Assembly (NCBI GenBank): GCA_902763805.1
Contig: CACWTN010000007.1
Coordinates: forward strand, 8,124 to 59,314
Direction: 5' to 3'
Length of the DNA: 51,191 bases
From: an uncultured bacterium
GTDB taxonomy: Bacteria > Cyanobacteriota > Vampirovibrionia > Gastranaerophilales > Gastranaerophilaceae
In this document: positions 8,066-17,099 of the stretch, piece by piece
Layout: every line of letters begins with the position of its first letter
Numbering within the stretch: the stretch's first letter is position 1
The notes under the pieces: model-generated
Told to the model about the DNA's origin: nothing
What the model saw: the letters and a program-made list of their open reading frames with translations, nothing else
Databases searched by the model: none
Position numbers and translations under genes: made by a program

Positions 8066-10891
8066 ATGTCAGATAAAATTGTAATAAAGGGAGCGAGGGA
8101 ACATAACCTCAAGAACGTATCATTAGAGATTCCGAAAAACGAGCTGGTTGTTTTTACGGGCGTTTCAGGTTCGGGAAAAAGTTCGCTTGCTTTTGATACC
8201 ATATTTGCGGAAGGTCAGAGAAGGTATATTGAAAGCCTTTCGACTTATGCACGCCAGTTTTTAGGGCAGATGGACAAGCCTGATGTCGATTATATTGACG
8301 GGCTCACACCTGCAATCTCCATTGATCAGAAATCAACCAGCAACAACCCCCGTTCAACCGTAGGTACCGTTACGGAAATTTACGATTATTTAAGACTTTT
8401 GTTTGCAAGAATAGGAACTCCTTATTGCCCCAAGTGCGGAAAACCTATTAAACCGCAGACTATAGATGAAATTGTAGACAGTATTTTAAGGCTTGAAACA
8501 GGTACAAAAATTCAGATACTTGCACCCATTATAAAAGGTAAAAAAGGCGAGTATCAGTCGCTTTTTGAAGAACTCAGACAGGAAGGGTTTGTAAGGGTAA
8601 AGGTTGACGGAGAAATTTACAACCTTGACGAAGACGAAATTAAGCTTGCCAAAACAAAAGCTCATACGATATCTGTTGTGATAGACAGGGTTGTGGTTAA
8701 ACCCGAAGCCCGTTCAAGAATAGCTGATTCAGTACAAATTGCGCTCAAAAAAGCTGACGGGGTTACAAATATTGATGTTGTTGGGCAGGAAGAAATTATA
8801 TACAGCGAAAAGCTTGCCTGTCCTGACTGTAATTTGAGTTTTGAAGAACTTACCCCCAGAATATTTTCATTCAATGCTCCTTATGGCGCATGTCCGAAAT
8901 GTGACGGGTTAGGTGTTGATTTCAAAATTGATCCCGATTTGGTTGTTCCCGACAAAGCAAAGTCCGTTAATGATGGTGCAATTTACCCATGGAGCAAATC
9001 TGCAACATCATATTACGATGACGTCTTAACTGCGGTTAAACTCGCTTACAACATGGATTACGACATTCCGTTTAAGGATATGCCGCAAGAGCATCAAAAC
9101 ATTATTCTGTACGGTTCTGAGGACAGAATACCGATGAGAATAAGAGAGTTCGGCTCTCACAGATACAGGAATACTCTCCAGAAATTTATCGGCGTAATTC
9201 CGTTTTTGATGAAACATTACAACATTGAAAGCGAATACTGGAAGGCAGAAATAGAAAAATACATGGTAACAACCCCGTGTGAAGCCTGCGGCGGAGCAAG
9301 GCTTAAACCATTTCCTCTTGCAGTAAAAATAAACGGAGTAAACATACACGAATTCTGTATGATGCCTATTGATAAAGCCTTAGAGTTCACGACAGATTTA
9401 TACGTAACTCTGACTGATTTTCAGATGAAAATCGGAAAACAGATTCTTGATGAACTTCGTGCAAGACTGAAATTCTTATGCGATGTAGGGTTAAACTACC
9501 TTAACCTTGCCCGTACATCTGGAACTTTGTCAGGCGGAGAAGCTCAGAGAATAAGGCTTGCCACACAAATCGGAAGCGGTCTTTCAGGCGTACTCTATGT
9601 ACTTGATGAACCGTCTATCGGACTTCACCAGAGAGATAATGACAGGCTTATAAAAACTCTGCTTAAATTAAGGAATATGGGCAATTCGCTTATTGTGGTA
9701 GAGCACGATGAAGATACAATAAGAAATGCTGATTATATAGTGGATATCGGACCAAAAGCCGGTATAAACGGCGGTAACGTAATTTCAAAAGGCAGTGTGA
9801 ACGATATTATTGCCTGTCCTGACTCAATCACAGGCAAATATCTGAGCGGAGAGATGAGCATACCTCTGCCCCCAAAAACAAGAGAAGGCAACGGTTCATT
9901 CCTTAAAATAAGAAATGCTTTCAGAAACAATTTAAAGAATATTGATTTGGACATCCCGCTCGGGAAAATTGTCGTATTAACAGGCGTTTCAGGTTCGGGA
10001 AAATCAACTCTGATGCAGGATTTAATCTATGAATACGCTGTTCACAAGCTCAGAAAAAATAAACCGAAACCACAGGGAGTTGATGAGATTTTAGGGTTTG
10101 AAAACCTTGATAAAATTATCGACATTGACCAGTCGCCCATAGGCAGAACTCCGCGTTCAAATCCCGCTACTTATACTGACGTATTCACCCCGATAAGAGA
10201 ACTTTACGCAAAAACAAACGAAGCAAAAATGAGAGGATACAAACCCGGACGGTTCAGCTTTAACGTTAAAGGCGGAAGATGTGAAGCCTGTCAGGGTGAC
10301 GGTCTTTTAAAAATTGAGATGAACTTCCTTTCTGATGTTTATGTAAAATGCGATGTCTGCAAAGGCAAACGTTACAACAACGAAACATTAGAAGTCAAAT
10401 ACAAAGGAAAAACCATATCCGATGTTCTTGATATGAGCGTGAAAGAGGCTTATGAGTTTTTCGAAAACATACCTCAGATTGCAAACAAGCTTAAAACATT
10501 AAACGATGTCGGACTTGATTATATTAAACTCGGTCAGAGCGCTACAACTCTCTCGGGCGGTGAAGCTCAAAGAATTAAGCTCGCATCGGAACTTAACAAA
10601 CGTGCAACGGGAAAAACTCTTTATCTTCTTGATGAACCGACAACAGGCCTGCACTGGTACGATTTGGATAAGCTGATTAAAATTATTCAGCAGCTTGCCG
10701 ATAACGGTAATACAATTTTGATAATCGAACACAATCTTGATTTAATCAAAATTGCGGATTACGTAATTGACCTCGGACCGGAAGGCGGAGATGAAGGCGG
10801 GGAAATTGTTGCCTGCGGAACACCGGAAGAAGTTTCAAAAAATCCTAAATCGTACACGGGACAGTACCTGAAACAGTATTTCAAGGAATAA
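8066..10891 (+). CDS. uvrA: Excinuclease ABC subunit A
   Basis: DNA damage-recognition ATPase of nucleotide excision repair; a UvrA dimer scans DNA and loads UvrB. 941 residues, full length. Two ABC modules are present: Walker [11 protein letters not shown] near residue 32 and [10 protein letters not shown] in the second half, with signatures LSGGEAQRI twice, and Walker B regions [12 protein letters not shown] and [12 protein letters not shown]. Zinc-finger cysteine pairs CPKCGKP, CPDC/CPKC, and [15 protein letters not shown] are intact. It stands alone, transcribed from its own promoter directly abutting the start codon; nothing at the promoter suggests SOS control. Confidence 0.98.
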   Translation: MSDKIVIKGAREHNLKNVSLEIPKNELVVFTGVSGSGKSSLAFDTIFAEGQRRYIESLSTYARQFLGQMDKPDVDYIDGLTPAISIDQKSTSNNPRSTVGTVTEIYDYLRLLFARIGTPYCPKCGKPIKPQTIDEIVDSILRLETGTKIQILAPIIKGKKGEYQSLFEELRQEGFVRVKVDGEIYNLDEDEIKLAKTKAHTISVVIDRVVVKPEARSRIADSVQIALKKADGVTNIDVVGQEEIIYSEKLACPDCNLSFEELTPRIFSFNAPYGACPKCDGLGVDFKIDPDLVVPDKAKSVNDGAIYPWSKSATSYYDDVLTAVKLAYNMDYDIPFKDMPQEHQNIILYGSEDRIPMRIREFGSHRYRNTLQKFIGVIPFLMKHYNIESEYWKAEIEKYMVTTPCEACGGARLKPFPLAVKINGVNIHEFCMMPIDKALEFTTDLYVTLTDFQMKIGKQILDELRARLKFLCDVGLNYLNLARTSGTLSGGEAQRIRLATQIGSGLSGVLYVLDEPSIGLHQRDNDRLIKTLLKLRNMGNSLIVVEHDEDTIRNADYIVDIGPKAGINGGNVISKGSVNDIIACPDSITGKYLSGEMSIPLPPKTREGNGSFLKIRNAFRNNLKNIDLDIPLGKIVVLTGVSGSGKSTLMQDLIYEYAVHKLRKNKPKPQGVDEILGFENLDKIIDIDQSPIGRTPRSNPATYTDVFTPIRELYAKTNEAKMRGYKPGRFSFNVKGGRCEACQGDGLLKIEMNFLSDVYVKCDVCKGKRYNNETLEVKYKGKTISDVLDMSVKEAYEFFENIPQIANKLKTLNDVGLDYIKLGQSATTLSGGEAQRIKLASELNKRATGKTLYLLDEPTTGLHWYDLDKLIKIIQQLADNGNTILIIEHNLDLIKIADYVIDLGPEGGDEGGEIVACGTPEEVSKNPKSYTGQYLKQYFKE

Positions 10892-10938
10892 ATGTGTAAT
10901 GATGTAAATACAGGACTAAACAACAAACCCTGCAACTA

Positions 10939-11202
10939 TTAAGAATAAAATAAATCTGCTATTTTCTTTTTTGTTTGTTCTATATATTCTTGTTCTGATT
11001 CCATTTTTAAATCCATGTTAAACATATATTGTGATATTTTTTCTGTTATGGTAATCATTTCCAATATATATTTGTTTCTGTCATCATTCTCTAATATATA
11101 GTCAGCAAGTGTTTCAACATTCTTTATACATGCTCTTGTATAACTCAGTGAAGCATTGAGTGAATCAAGCTCATTTTCCAATAATTTAAACATTTTTGTC
11201 AT
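10939..11202 (-). CDS. Small helical hypothetical protein (87 aa)
   Basis: Not recognised. The sequence is almost entirely predicted-helix-like, Glu/Lys/Ile-rich, with heptad-like spacing and no Gly or Pro in the body, suggesting a short helical hairpin or coiled coil. It has no signal peptide. The start ATG is preceded by AGGGA at moderate spacing. It is divergent from the AbrB-like gene at 11305, and the two share the interval 11203-11304 with an inverted repeat. That arrangement would let the AbrB-like protein regulate both, but toxin-antitoxin pairs are normally co-directional, so I do not call one. Confidence 0.55.
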   Translation of the reverse strand: MTKMFKLLENELDSLNASLSYTRACIKNVETLADYILENDDRNKYILEMITITEKISQYMFNMDLKMESEQEYIEQTKKKIADLFYS

Positions 11203-11250
11203 AATGTAGTCCCTAATACATACATTTAACCATATTTTGTAAGATTAGAA

Positions 11251-11277
11251 AATATCATATACAATAAGTATGATATT
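11251..11277. promoter_or_regulatory. Inverted repeat, possible AbrB-like operator
   Basis: A perfect 9-bp dyad, AATATCATA (11251-11259) and TATGATATT (11269-11277), with a 9-base spacer, centred about 40 bp upstream of the AbrB-like start codon and between the two divergent genes. It could be an autoregulatory operator. A hairpin in RNA is an alternative. Confidence 0.4.
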
Positions 11278-11304
11278 GTCAATGACAAGGTAGGGTTAAA
11301 AGTT

Positions 11305-11478
11305 ATGGCAATAGATAGAAAACTTATGAGAAATGGGAACGGCTGGGCATTGAGCGTTAACGCAACAATGCTTGGTTTTCTTGATGTAAACCCCGAAACA
11401 GATATGGTTAAATACACTATGGATAACGATAAGTTAATCATTACTAAAAGTGAAAAGAAAATAGAGAAAAAGCCGTAA
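11305..11478 (+). CDS. AbrB/MazE-like small DNA-binding protein (57 aa)
   Basis: 57 residues. The sequence reads as a swapped-hairpin AbrB-type domain: a KLMRNGNGWALSVNATML-like first half (compare the family pattern of basic residue, hydrophobic, G-N/S-x-x-x-x-P/V), a LGFLDVNPETDMV middle like the 'L-G-x-x-x-G-D-x-V' strand, and a closing DKLIITKSEKK strand with a Lys/Glu tail. Members bind DNA as dimers, often as antitoxins or transition-state regulators. AGGTAGGG lies upstream of the ATG. No toxin gene follows: the next gene, gmk, is convergent and only 27 bp away. Family assignment is by pattern and moderately secure. Confidence 0.6.
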   Translation: MAIDRKLMRNGNGWALSVNATMLGFLDVNPETDMVKYTMDNDKLIITKSEKKIEKKP

Positions 11479-11505
11479 AGTGCATATAAACGCACCTGAA
11501 AATAT

Positions 11506-12048
11506 TTACCCTGTTATTTCTTCAATCTTTTTAACCGCATTTTCTACGGTATCGTTTACAACAACATAATCGTATTGTTTTGAGTTTTCAATCTCGGATT
11601 TAATAGATGCAAGACGTTTTTGAATAGCTTCTTCCGTTTCGGTATGTCTGCCTCTAAGGCGAGCCTCAAGCTCCTCCACAGACGGCGGTGCAATGAAAAT
11701 CAGAGTTGCTTCGGGCATTATTTTCTTCACATTTAATGCACCTTTTGTATCTATTTCAAGAATAAGGTTTTCACCCTTCGACAAGCAGTTTTCAACAAAT
11801 TCCTTCTTTGTTCCGTAACAGTTACCCGAAAACTCTGCCCATTCAAGAAATTCATTATTCTCTACACATTTTTTAAACTCTTCCTGAGAAAGAAAGAAGT
11901 AGTTAACCCCGTGTTCTTCTCCTTCTCGTTTTCCCCTTGTCGTGCAGGAAATCGAAAGCTTAAAATCGGAATGTCTGCGTAAAAACTCGTTTATTACAGT
12001 ACCTTTTCCGACACCTGAAGAACCTGAAATTACAAATAATCTTCCCAT
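11506..12048 (-). CDS. gmk: Guanylate kinase
   Basis: Phosphorylates GMP to GDP with ATP in purine salvage and supply. The P-loop GSSGVGKGT opens the protein, followed by the GMP-binding region with TTRGKREGE and GVNYFFLS, then LEWAEFSGNCYGT, and the lid region RLRGRHTETEEAIQKRL. At 180 residues it is somewhat shorter than typical (about 200) but all core motifs are present; the missing part is the C-terminal tail. GAGGAG precedes the ATG. The gene starts 6 bp after the ThDP enzyme stop codon, so the two are likely one transcript. Confidence 0.95.
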   Translation of the reverse strand: MGRLFVISGSSGVGKGTVINEFLRRHSDFKLSISCTTRGKREGEEHGVNYFFLSQEEFKKCVENNEFLEWAEFSGNCYGTKKEFVENCLSKGENLILEIDTKGALNVKKIMPEATLIFIAPPSVEELEARLRGRHTETEEAIQKRLASIKSEIENSKQYDYVVVNDTVENAVKKIEEITG

Positions 12049-12054
12049 AAGCTT

Positions 12055-13824
12055 TTACTCCTCTTCCTGCGTGACTTCTTCGTCAAACGCTTTATGTACG
12101 ACCGTTTCATATTCACAATTTTCATCAGCCTGAGTTAATTTTACATCGTTTATACTGCCATAAACGTTATTAACGCTTGTTTTTGGTACTTTAACATCAT
12201 GAATATTTGATTTTAAAATCTTTACAAGTTCTTTTGCCAATGACGGCATATCCAATGTTTCGACACAGGCCTCTATATAACAGAGTTTATTCATAATCTG
12301 AGTTACTCTTAAAGCCTTGTCAAAGTCCTCGGCTGAGGTAACTTTTGTTGCCCATACGTCACCGTCAAAGATTCGGGCAAATTTTGCATAATTTACCTGC
12401 ATAACATCATTAAATTTTTCATTCAGATTTCTTGAAAAAAGTCTGCCTGTTGTATATCCGTTATTGTTAATAACAATAATTACCGGCTTTACGCCATATT
12501 TCAGCATATTACCGACTTCCATTGCCGTACGCTGATGCGCGCCGTCACCAGTAATCAGAATTACTCTTGATTGAGGTTTGGCAAGACATGCGCCTAAAGA
12601 AGCAGAGGTTGCCCAGCCGGTAGAACTCCAGAGAGCCTGCGTCTGATAATCAACGCTTTCAGGCAATTTCATCTGAACACTGCCGAACAGAGAAGAACCT
12701 GTTTCAGCAAAGATAATATCATTTTCCTTAACAAAGTCCTGAAGTCTTGAGTACAAATACTGAGATGTTAATATTTCACCTTCTGTCTCAAGAGATTTAA
12801 GACCAATGTTCGGCTTATTAAACTCAAAGTCTCTTGATTCAATAAGTTCCGTTACCTTTTCAAGAACTTCCGGCATTTTGATATTATCATAGCGTTGTCC
12901 CTCTATATAAACGCAACTTCCGTAAATTGCAATATGATTGTTAATATCATACGGTAAACTATGCCCAAAAGAATTTATATCACTGTAAATCGGACCAACA
13001 GCAATTAAACAATCCGTTTCCTCAATATATTTTTGAGCCAGCAGATTTCCTGACTTTCCAAAATATCCGCCGATATAGTTAGGTAAATCCATATTTACAA
13101 GGTTTGTACCCATAAGAAAATTTGAAACAGGAATACCTGACTTTTCCACAAATTCTTTATATTCAAGAAGCGCATCAAAACGCTTCACTAAAATATCACC
13201 TATAATAACAGGCTTTTGCGCATTTTTTATCTTTTCTGCTATCCTTTGAGAAACTTCTTCCAATACCGCTTTGTCACTCATTGTGTCATAAGAAACCACT
13301 CTGTCGGATATTTCCATCAGAGCAATATCTTCCGGTATTGCAGCATAAACAGGCTGTTTTTCGTTTATCATTGTTTTTAACAGTCTGTCTATTTCAAGTT
13401 TTGCATTATCTCTTGTCAAAAAAGCTGCTGCGCCCGTTACAGATTTATAAGCATTCATAAAATTGTCATAGTTAACATTCTGAAAATTGTGATGTATTAA
13501 TGCCTTACCGTCAATCTTTTCAGTTGACGGAAGTCCGACTATATGAAATATCGGAACATTTTCAGCCATACACCCTGCAACGGCATTTATTGCCGAAAGT
13601 TCGCCCGAACCGTATGAAGTTATCAGAGCTCCGTATCCTCTTACCCTTGCATATCCGTCCGCTGCATATCCTGCGCTTAGCGCATCCATACAGCCTATCC
13701 AATTCGTATTGGAATTATTTTCAACCGCATATATTAAATCTAAATTATAGTCTTCGGGGAGTCCGAAAAACTCGTTTACACCAAGTTCTTCAAGTCTTTT
13801 TACAATGTATTCGGCAGTATTCAT
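12055..13824 (-). CDS. Pyruvate/indolepyruvate decarboxylase-like ThDP enzyme lacking the catalytic Glu
   Basis: 589 residues with the three-domain layout of 2-oxoacid decarboxylases: FGLPEDYNL (matching G-D-Y-N-L of the family), ADGYARVRGYGALI, SYGSGELSAINAVAG, a central HH pair (LIHHNF), and the C-terminal ThDP motif GDGAHQ...NNNGYTTG. Family knowledge: pyruvate decarboxylases carry N-E-L-N, whose Glu activates ThDP, and a second Glu in G-Y-T-x-E. Here the first reads M-D-A-L-S, so Glu is replaced by Ala, and the second reads G-Y-T-T-G, so Glu is replaced by Gly. The cofactor motif is intact, so ThDP is probably bound, but the usual decarboxylation is doubtful. Carboligation (as in glyoxylate carboligase, which also lacks the Glu) is one option. 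It lies directly upstream of gmk. Confidence 0.75.
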   Translation of the reverse strand: MNTAEYIVKRLEELGVNEFFGLPEDYNLDLIYAVENNSNTNWIGCMDALSAGYAADGYARVRGYGALITSYGSGELSAINAVAGCMAENVPIFHIVGLPSTEKIDGKALIHHNFQNVNYDNFMNAYKSVTGAAAFLTRDNAKLEIDRLLKTMINEKQPVYAAIPEDIALMEISDRVVSYDTMSDKAVLEEVSQRIAEKIKNAQKPVIIGDILVKRFDALLEYKEFVEKSGIPVSNFLMGTNLVNMDLPNYIGGYFGKSGNLLAQKYIEETDCLIAVGPIYSDINSFGHSLPYDINNHIAIYGSCVYIEGQRYDNIKMPEVLEKVTELIESRDFEFNKPNIGLKSLETEGEILTSQYLYSRLQDFVKENDIIFAETGSSLFGSVQMKLPESVDYQTQALWSSTGWATSASLGACLAKPQSRVILITGDGAHQRTAMEVGNMLKYGVKPVIIVINNNGYTTGRLFSRNLNEKFNDVMQVNYAKFARIFDGDVWATKVTSAEDFDKALRVTQIMNKLCYIEACVETLDMPSLAKELVKILKSNIHDVKVPKTSVNNVYGSINDVKLTQADENCEYETVVHKAFDEEVTQEEE

Positions 13825-14058
13825 TCTTTACCTCTTAAAATATTTTTAAATATATTAACACGTGAAAAAGCAAAAGTAAAATACAAAAATAGTGAATTTT
13901 GGCGAAAAATTATAAATTACAAATATATTAAGCATAATTAATTTTAACTAATCCGAAAGTATTATTTTGTAATAAAAATTTACATTTATGAAACACCGCC
14001 ATAATGCATATTTCAAGAAAACATCCCATATTTTTGGACTATATTTTTTATATGAAAG

Positions 14059-14087
14059 TTGATAAATGTATATATTATTGATAGAAT
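14059..14087 (+). promoter_or_regulatory. Sigma70-like promoter of the GT35 gene
   Basis: TTGATA (14059-14064), a 17-base spacer and TAGAAT (14082-14087), about 60 bp before the ATG at 14148, which has GAAGG 9 bases upstream. It lies in the gene-free 13825-14147 interval, which is otherwise AT-rich with no other structure I could support. Confidence 0.5.
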
Positions 14088-14147
14088 GTAGAATAGACTT
14101 TTATAGTCCTTTAGTAGTACACAGTTAAAATAAGAAGGTTTAGAATT

Positions 14148-15842
14148 ATGACATTACCTAATGTAGCTTATTTCTCAATGGAAATTGCAATGGATCAATC
14201 CTTAAGCACATATTCAGGCGGTTTGGGTTTCTTAGCCGGTTCTCATATGTTGTCTGCAGGATATTTACAAATGCCTATGGTCGGTGTAACAATGCTTTGG
14301 TCTTACGGTTATTATGACCAGCGAATCGACCACTCAGGAAATGTAGAAGTAGCATATATAAGAAAGTATTATGACTATCTTGAAGATACAGGTATCACGG
14401 TTGAAGTCGGTACTTTCGGCGAAAATGTTAAGGTTAAAGCGTATAAGGTAAATCCGGAATTATTCGGAACATGTCCTGTATACTTATTAACAACCGATAT
14501 CGACGGAAACAGCGATTGGGCTAAGAGCATTTCTCACAGATTGTATGACGGAAATGAAAGAATCAGAATCGCTCAGGAAACTATTTTAGGTATTGCAGGT
14601 GTAAGAGTTCTTCAGGCAGCAGGATACAAATTTGACGTTATCCACATGAATGAAGGTCACGCACTTCCTGCAGCATTTGAACTTTTAAGACAATATGACG
14701 GTAACCTTGAAGAAGTAAGAAAGAAAACAGTATTCACAACTCACACTCCTGTTGCTGCAGGTAACGAAGTTCACTGGGTTGATACACTTCTTGAAGGCGG
14801 TTTCTTCGCAGGTGCAAGCAGAGAAAAAGCTATTCAGTTAGGCGGCGAAAACTTCTCACTTACGGTTGCAGCACTCAGAATGTCAAGAATTGCTAACGCA
14901 GTTTCTCAGCTTCACGGTTTAGTTGCTAACAAAATGTGGGAATGGGTTGAAGACAGATGCCCGATAAGAGCTATTACCAACGCTGTTAACCTCCATTACT
15001 GGCAGGATAAGAGAGTTGCTGCAGCTCAGAACGATGCTCAAAAACTGCTTGAAGTTAAGCGCGAAATGAAAGCTGAACTCTTTAAATACATCGCAAACGT
15101 TGCAGGTAAGAGATTTAATCCTGACGTTTTAACCATCACCTGGGCAAGAAGATTTGCAGACTACAAACGTGCCTGGTTAATCCTTATGGATAAAGACAGA
15201 ATCGAAAAATTATTAAATGCTGATAAAATTCAAATTATCTTTGCAGGTAAATTCCATCCGGATGATGTTATGGGTAAAGAAATGTTCAACAAACTGCTGA
15301 ACCGTTCTCACTCATTGAAGAATGTTGTTGTTCTTCCGGGATACGAACTTCAGTTATCAGGTATGTTAAAAAGAGGTTCTGATATTTGGCTGAACACTCC
15401 GTTAAGACCTTTCGAAGCATCAGGTACTTCAGGTATGTCAGCTAACATGAACGGTGCTGTCCACTTATCAATCTTTGACGGCTGGACAGTAGAAGGTACG
15501 TTCAACGGAATAAACGGTTACACCGTTGAATATCCGGGACTTGATGATGATATGCCTTGGGAAGAAAGACATTGGCAGGATCATAAGTGTGTAATGGATA
15601 TTATTGAAAAACAAATTATTCCTACATACTACAAAAACAAAGAAGAATGGGCCAGATTGATGCGTCAGGCTATCAGAACTTCAGAAGCTTACTTCAACTC
15701 TGACAGAATGGTTATCGAATACTATAACAGATTGTATGCTCCAATTGCACACGATGACACTTCTGCAGGAGAAAAGAAAAAAGAACTGAATATTTCCGAA
15801 ACACCGACATTCGATGCATGGACTTATTCAAACATTAAATAA
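14148..15842 (+). CDS. GT35 alpha-glucan phosphorylase-like protein without the PLP lysine
   Basis: 564 residues, the short (TIGR02094-like) branch of the phosphorylase superfamily. Recognisable parts are YFSMEIAMDQSLSTYSGGLG at the N-terminus, DVIHMNEGHA, FTTHTPVAAGNE, TITWARRFADYKR and RPFEASGTSGM. Phosphorylases of this branch carry SGTSGMK, whose Lys holds pyridoxal phosphate. Here the sequence is SGTSGMSANMNGA, with Ser431 at the Lys position, read directly from TCA at 15438-15440. Without PLP a phosphorolytic reaction is unlikely, while the GT-B fold and sugar-binding motifs remain. It may act as a glucosyltransferase or glucan-binding protein. It has its own promoter and a strong terminator; a GH57 branching enzyme lies 1.3 kb downstream, pointing to glucan storage. 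Confidence 0.8.
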   Translation: MTLPNVAYFSMEIAMDQSLSTYSGGLGFLAGSHMLSAGYLQMPMVGVTMLWSYGYYDQRIDHSGNVEVAYIRKYYDYLEDTGITVEVGTFGENVKVKAYKVNPELFGTCPVYLLTTDIDGNSDWAKSISHRLYDGNERIRIAQETILGIAGVRVLQAAGYKFDVIHMNEGHALPAAFELLRQYDGNLEEVRKKTVFTTHTPVAAGNEVHWVDTLLEGGFFAGASREKAIQLGGENFSLTVAALRMSRIANAVSQLHGLVANKMWEWVEDRCPIRAITNAVNLHYWQDKRVAAAQNDAQKLLEVKREMKAELFKYIANVAGKRFNPDVLTITWARRFADYKRAWLILMDKDRIEKLLNADKIQIIFAGKFHPDDVMGKEMFNKLLNRSHSLKNVVVLPGYELQLSGMLKRGSDIWLNTPLRPFEASGTSGMSANMNGAVHLSIFDGWTVEGTFNGINGYTVEYPGLDDDMPWEERHWQDHKCVMDIIEKQIIPTYYKNKEEWARLMRQAIRTSEAYFNSDRMVIEYYNRLYAPIAHDDTSAGEKKKELNISETPTFDAWTYSNIK

Positions 15843-15863
15843 CAGAATAGTTTAATAACAAAA

Positions 15864-15894
15864 AAGTACCGCATTAATAATGCGGTACTTTTTT
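15864..15894 (+). terminator. Rho-independent terminator after the GT35 gene
   Basis: An 11-bp stem, AAGTACCGCAT (15864-15874) with ATGCGGTACTT (15880-15890) and a 5-base loop, followed by TTTT. It starts about 20 bp after the stop codon. Confidence 0.9.
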
Positions 15895-16031
15895 GTTCCG
15901 TATACTACCCTCATGTGTATAAAATTCTAATCAACATGATGATTTTTTTTGAAATATTTTTAATTACAATTTGCTTATAAAACAAATGTTTTATTCCGTT
16001 AAAATCACAAACAATATAGGAGAGAATGTTG

Positions 16032-16871
16032 ATGAGTATTTACACTGCGCCTGTTTACAAATTGGACAAATTACAAAATCTATTTATTGAACTTACGGCA
16101 AAAAATTGCAACCAAAGATGTTCAAGCTGTTACATAAATTTTCCGATATCAAAAAATGTAAAAGATTTTATTTCTGTTGACAAGATAAAAGAAGCACTTG
16201 CGGATACGGACAATAAAGATTTGGAATGTATCTATCTAACAGGCGGAGAACCTATGACGCATCCTGATTTTAATTCCATACTGAGATTATGTCTGAAAAA
16301 ATGCAACGTCTGCATCTGCACGAACTCCGTTTTTTTAAACGAAAAGAAAATCAGATTTTTAAAAAAAGTTGAAGACGAAGGCGGAGTAGATACGGTACAT
16401 AATCAGATATTTTTCAGACTTTCACTTGCGCATTTTGAAGAACAGGAAAGCGATAAAGTTAAGTACAGAGGAAACTACAGGCAAACAATATCGGCTCTTA
16501 AAATTTTAGGCAGGTACAATTTTACTTCAGTTCTATCCGTTCAGAATTTTTACGGGCTTAGTGAACTTGTTCTGAAAGAAAATTTTTCAAGAATATTTGA
16601 ACAAAACAACATTACAAACACGGATTTGCAAATCAGCAAATCCTATCCTGCGCATGACTGCGAAAACAGCGTTGAGCAGGCAGAAAAAACAGACTGCATG
16701 TTCGGACGAGTTCTTACTAAAAACGGGGTTTATGCGTGTCCGTTCCTTTCTGACGATTACAGAGGCAGAATGGGCGCATCTTTAAAAGATTATTCAAAAA
16801 CCGTTACCGCCGAAACCGATTTTTGTTCCGTTTGTTCTGCAAACAATAATTGGATTTTTACAATCGGATAA
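16032..16871 (+). CDS. Radical SAM protein with SPASM-like C-terminal cysteines
   Basis: 279 residues. The cluster motif CNQRCSSC (C26, C30, C33; CX3CX2C) and LTGGEP identify a radical SAM (AdoMet-cleaving) enzyme. The C-terminal part has DCMFGRVLTKNG, CPF and FCSVC cysteines, resembling a reduced SPASM/twitch auxiliary-cluster region. The start is uncertain: AGGAG (16018-16022) is 3 bases from an ATG at 16026, 6 from a TTG at 16029 and 9 from the ATG at 16032 used here. The substrate is unknown. No small precursor-peptide gene is visible beside it, and its position between the GT35-like and GH57 genes may be chance because each neighbour has its own promoter. Confidence 0.75.
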   Translation: MSIYTAPVYKLDKLQNLFIELTAKNCNQRCSSCYINFPISKNVKDFISVDKIKEALADTDNKDLECIYLTGGEPMTHPDFNSILRLCLKKCNVCICTNSVFLNEKKIRFLKKVEDEGGVDTVHNQIFFRLSLAHFEEQESDKVKYRGNYRQTISALKILGRYNFTSVLSVQNFYGLSELVLKENFSRIFEQNNITNTDLQISKSYPAHDCENSVEQAEKTDCMFGRVLTKNGVYACPFLSDDYRGRMGASLKDYSKTVTAETDFCSVCSANNNWIFTIG

Positions 16872-16990
16872 TTGTATTTTTTACAATCATCTGTTCTTAT
16901 ATAAAACATATATCACTGTATTTCAGACAAAATCAGTGCAAAAGATAGTAAACATTTGTAACATTATTCCGTTGCATTAATACTAAAGAG

Positions 16991-17019
16991 TTACTTTTTT
17001 AGCAAAATCATGGTATAAA
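16991..17019 (+). promoter_or_regulatory. Promoter of the GH57 gene
   Basis: TTACTT (16991-16996), a 17-base spacer and TATAAA (17014-17019), 80 bp before the start codon. The leader has no obvious stable fold. Confidence 0.4.
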
Positions 17020-17099
17020 TAGTAATGTAAAAATATATATTGGTACAATTGTAAAAACTATAATTGTTTCAAACACGAGAGAAACGAACGGAGGCAAAA

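Noticed and set aside
10939-11478. Toxin-antitoxin pair
   Set aside because: The genes are divergent rather than co-directional and the 87-residue product has no toxin motif.
11226-11495. Hydrophobic 89-residue frame opposite the AbrB-like gene
   Set aside because: The plus strand holds a recognisable AbrB-like frame with a ribosome site; the minus frame is its shadow, with a hydrophobic composition from A/T-rich codons.
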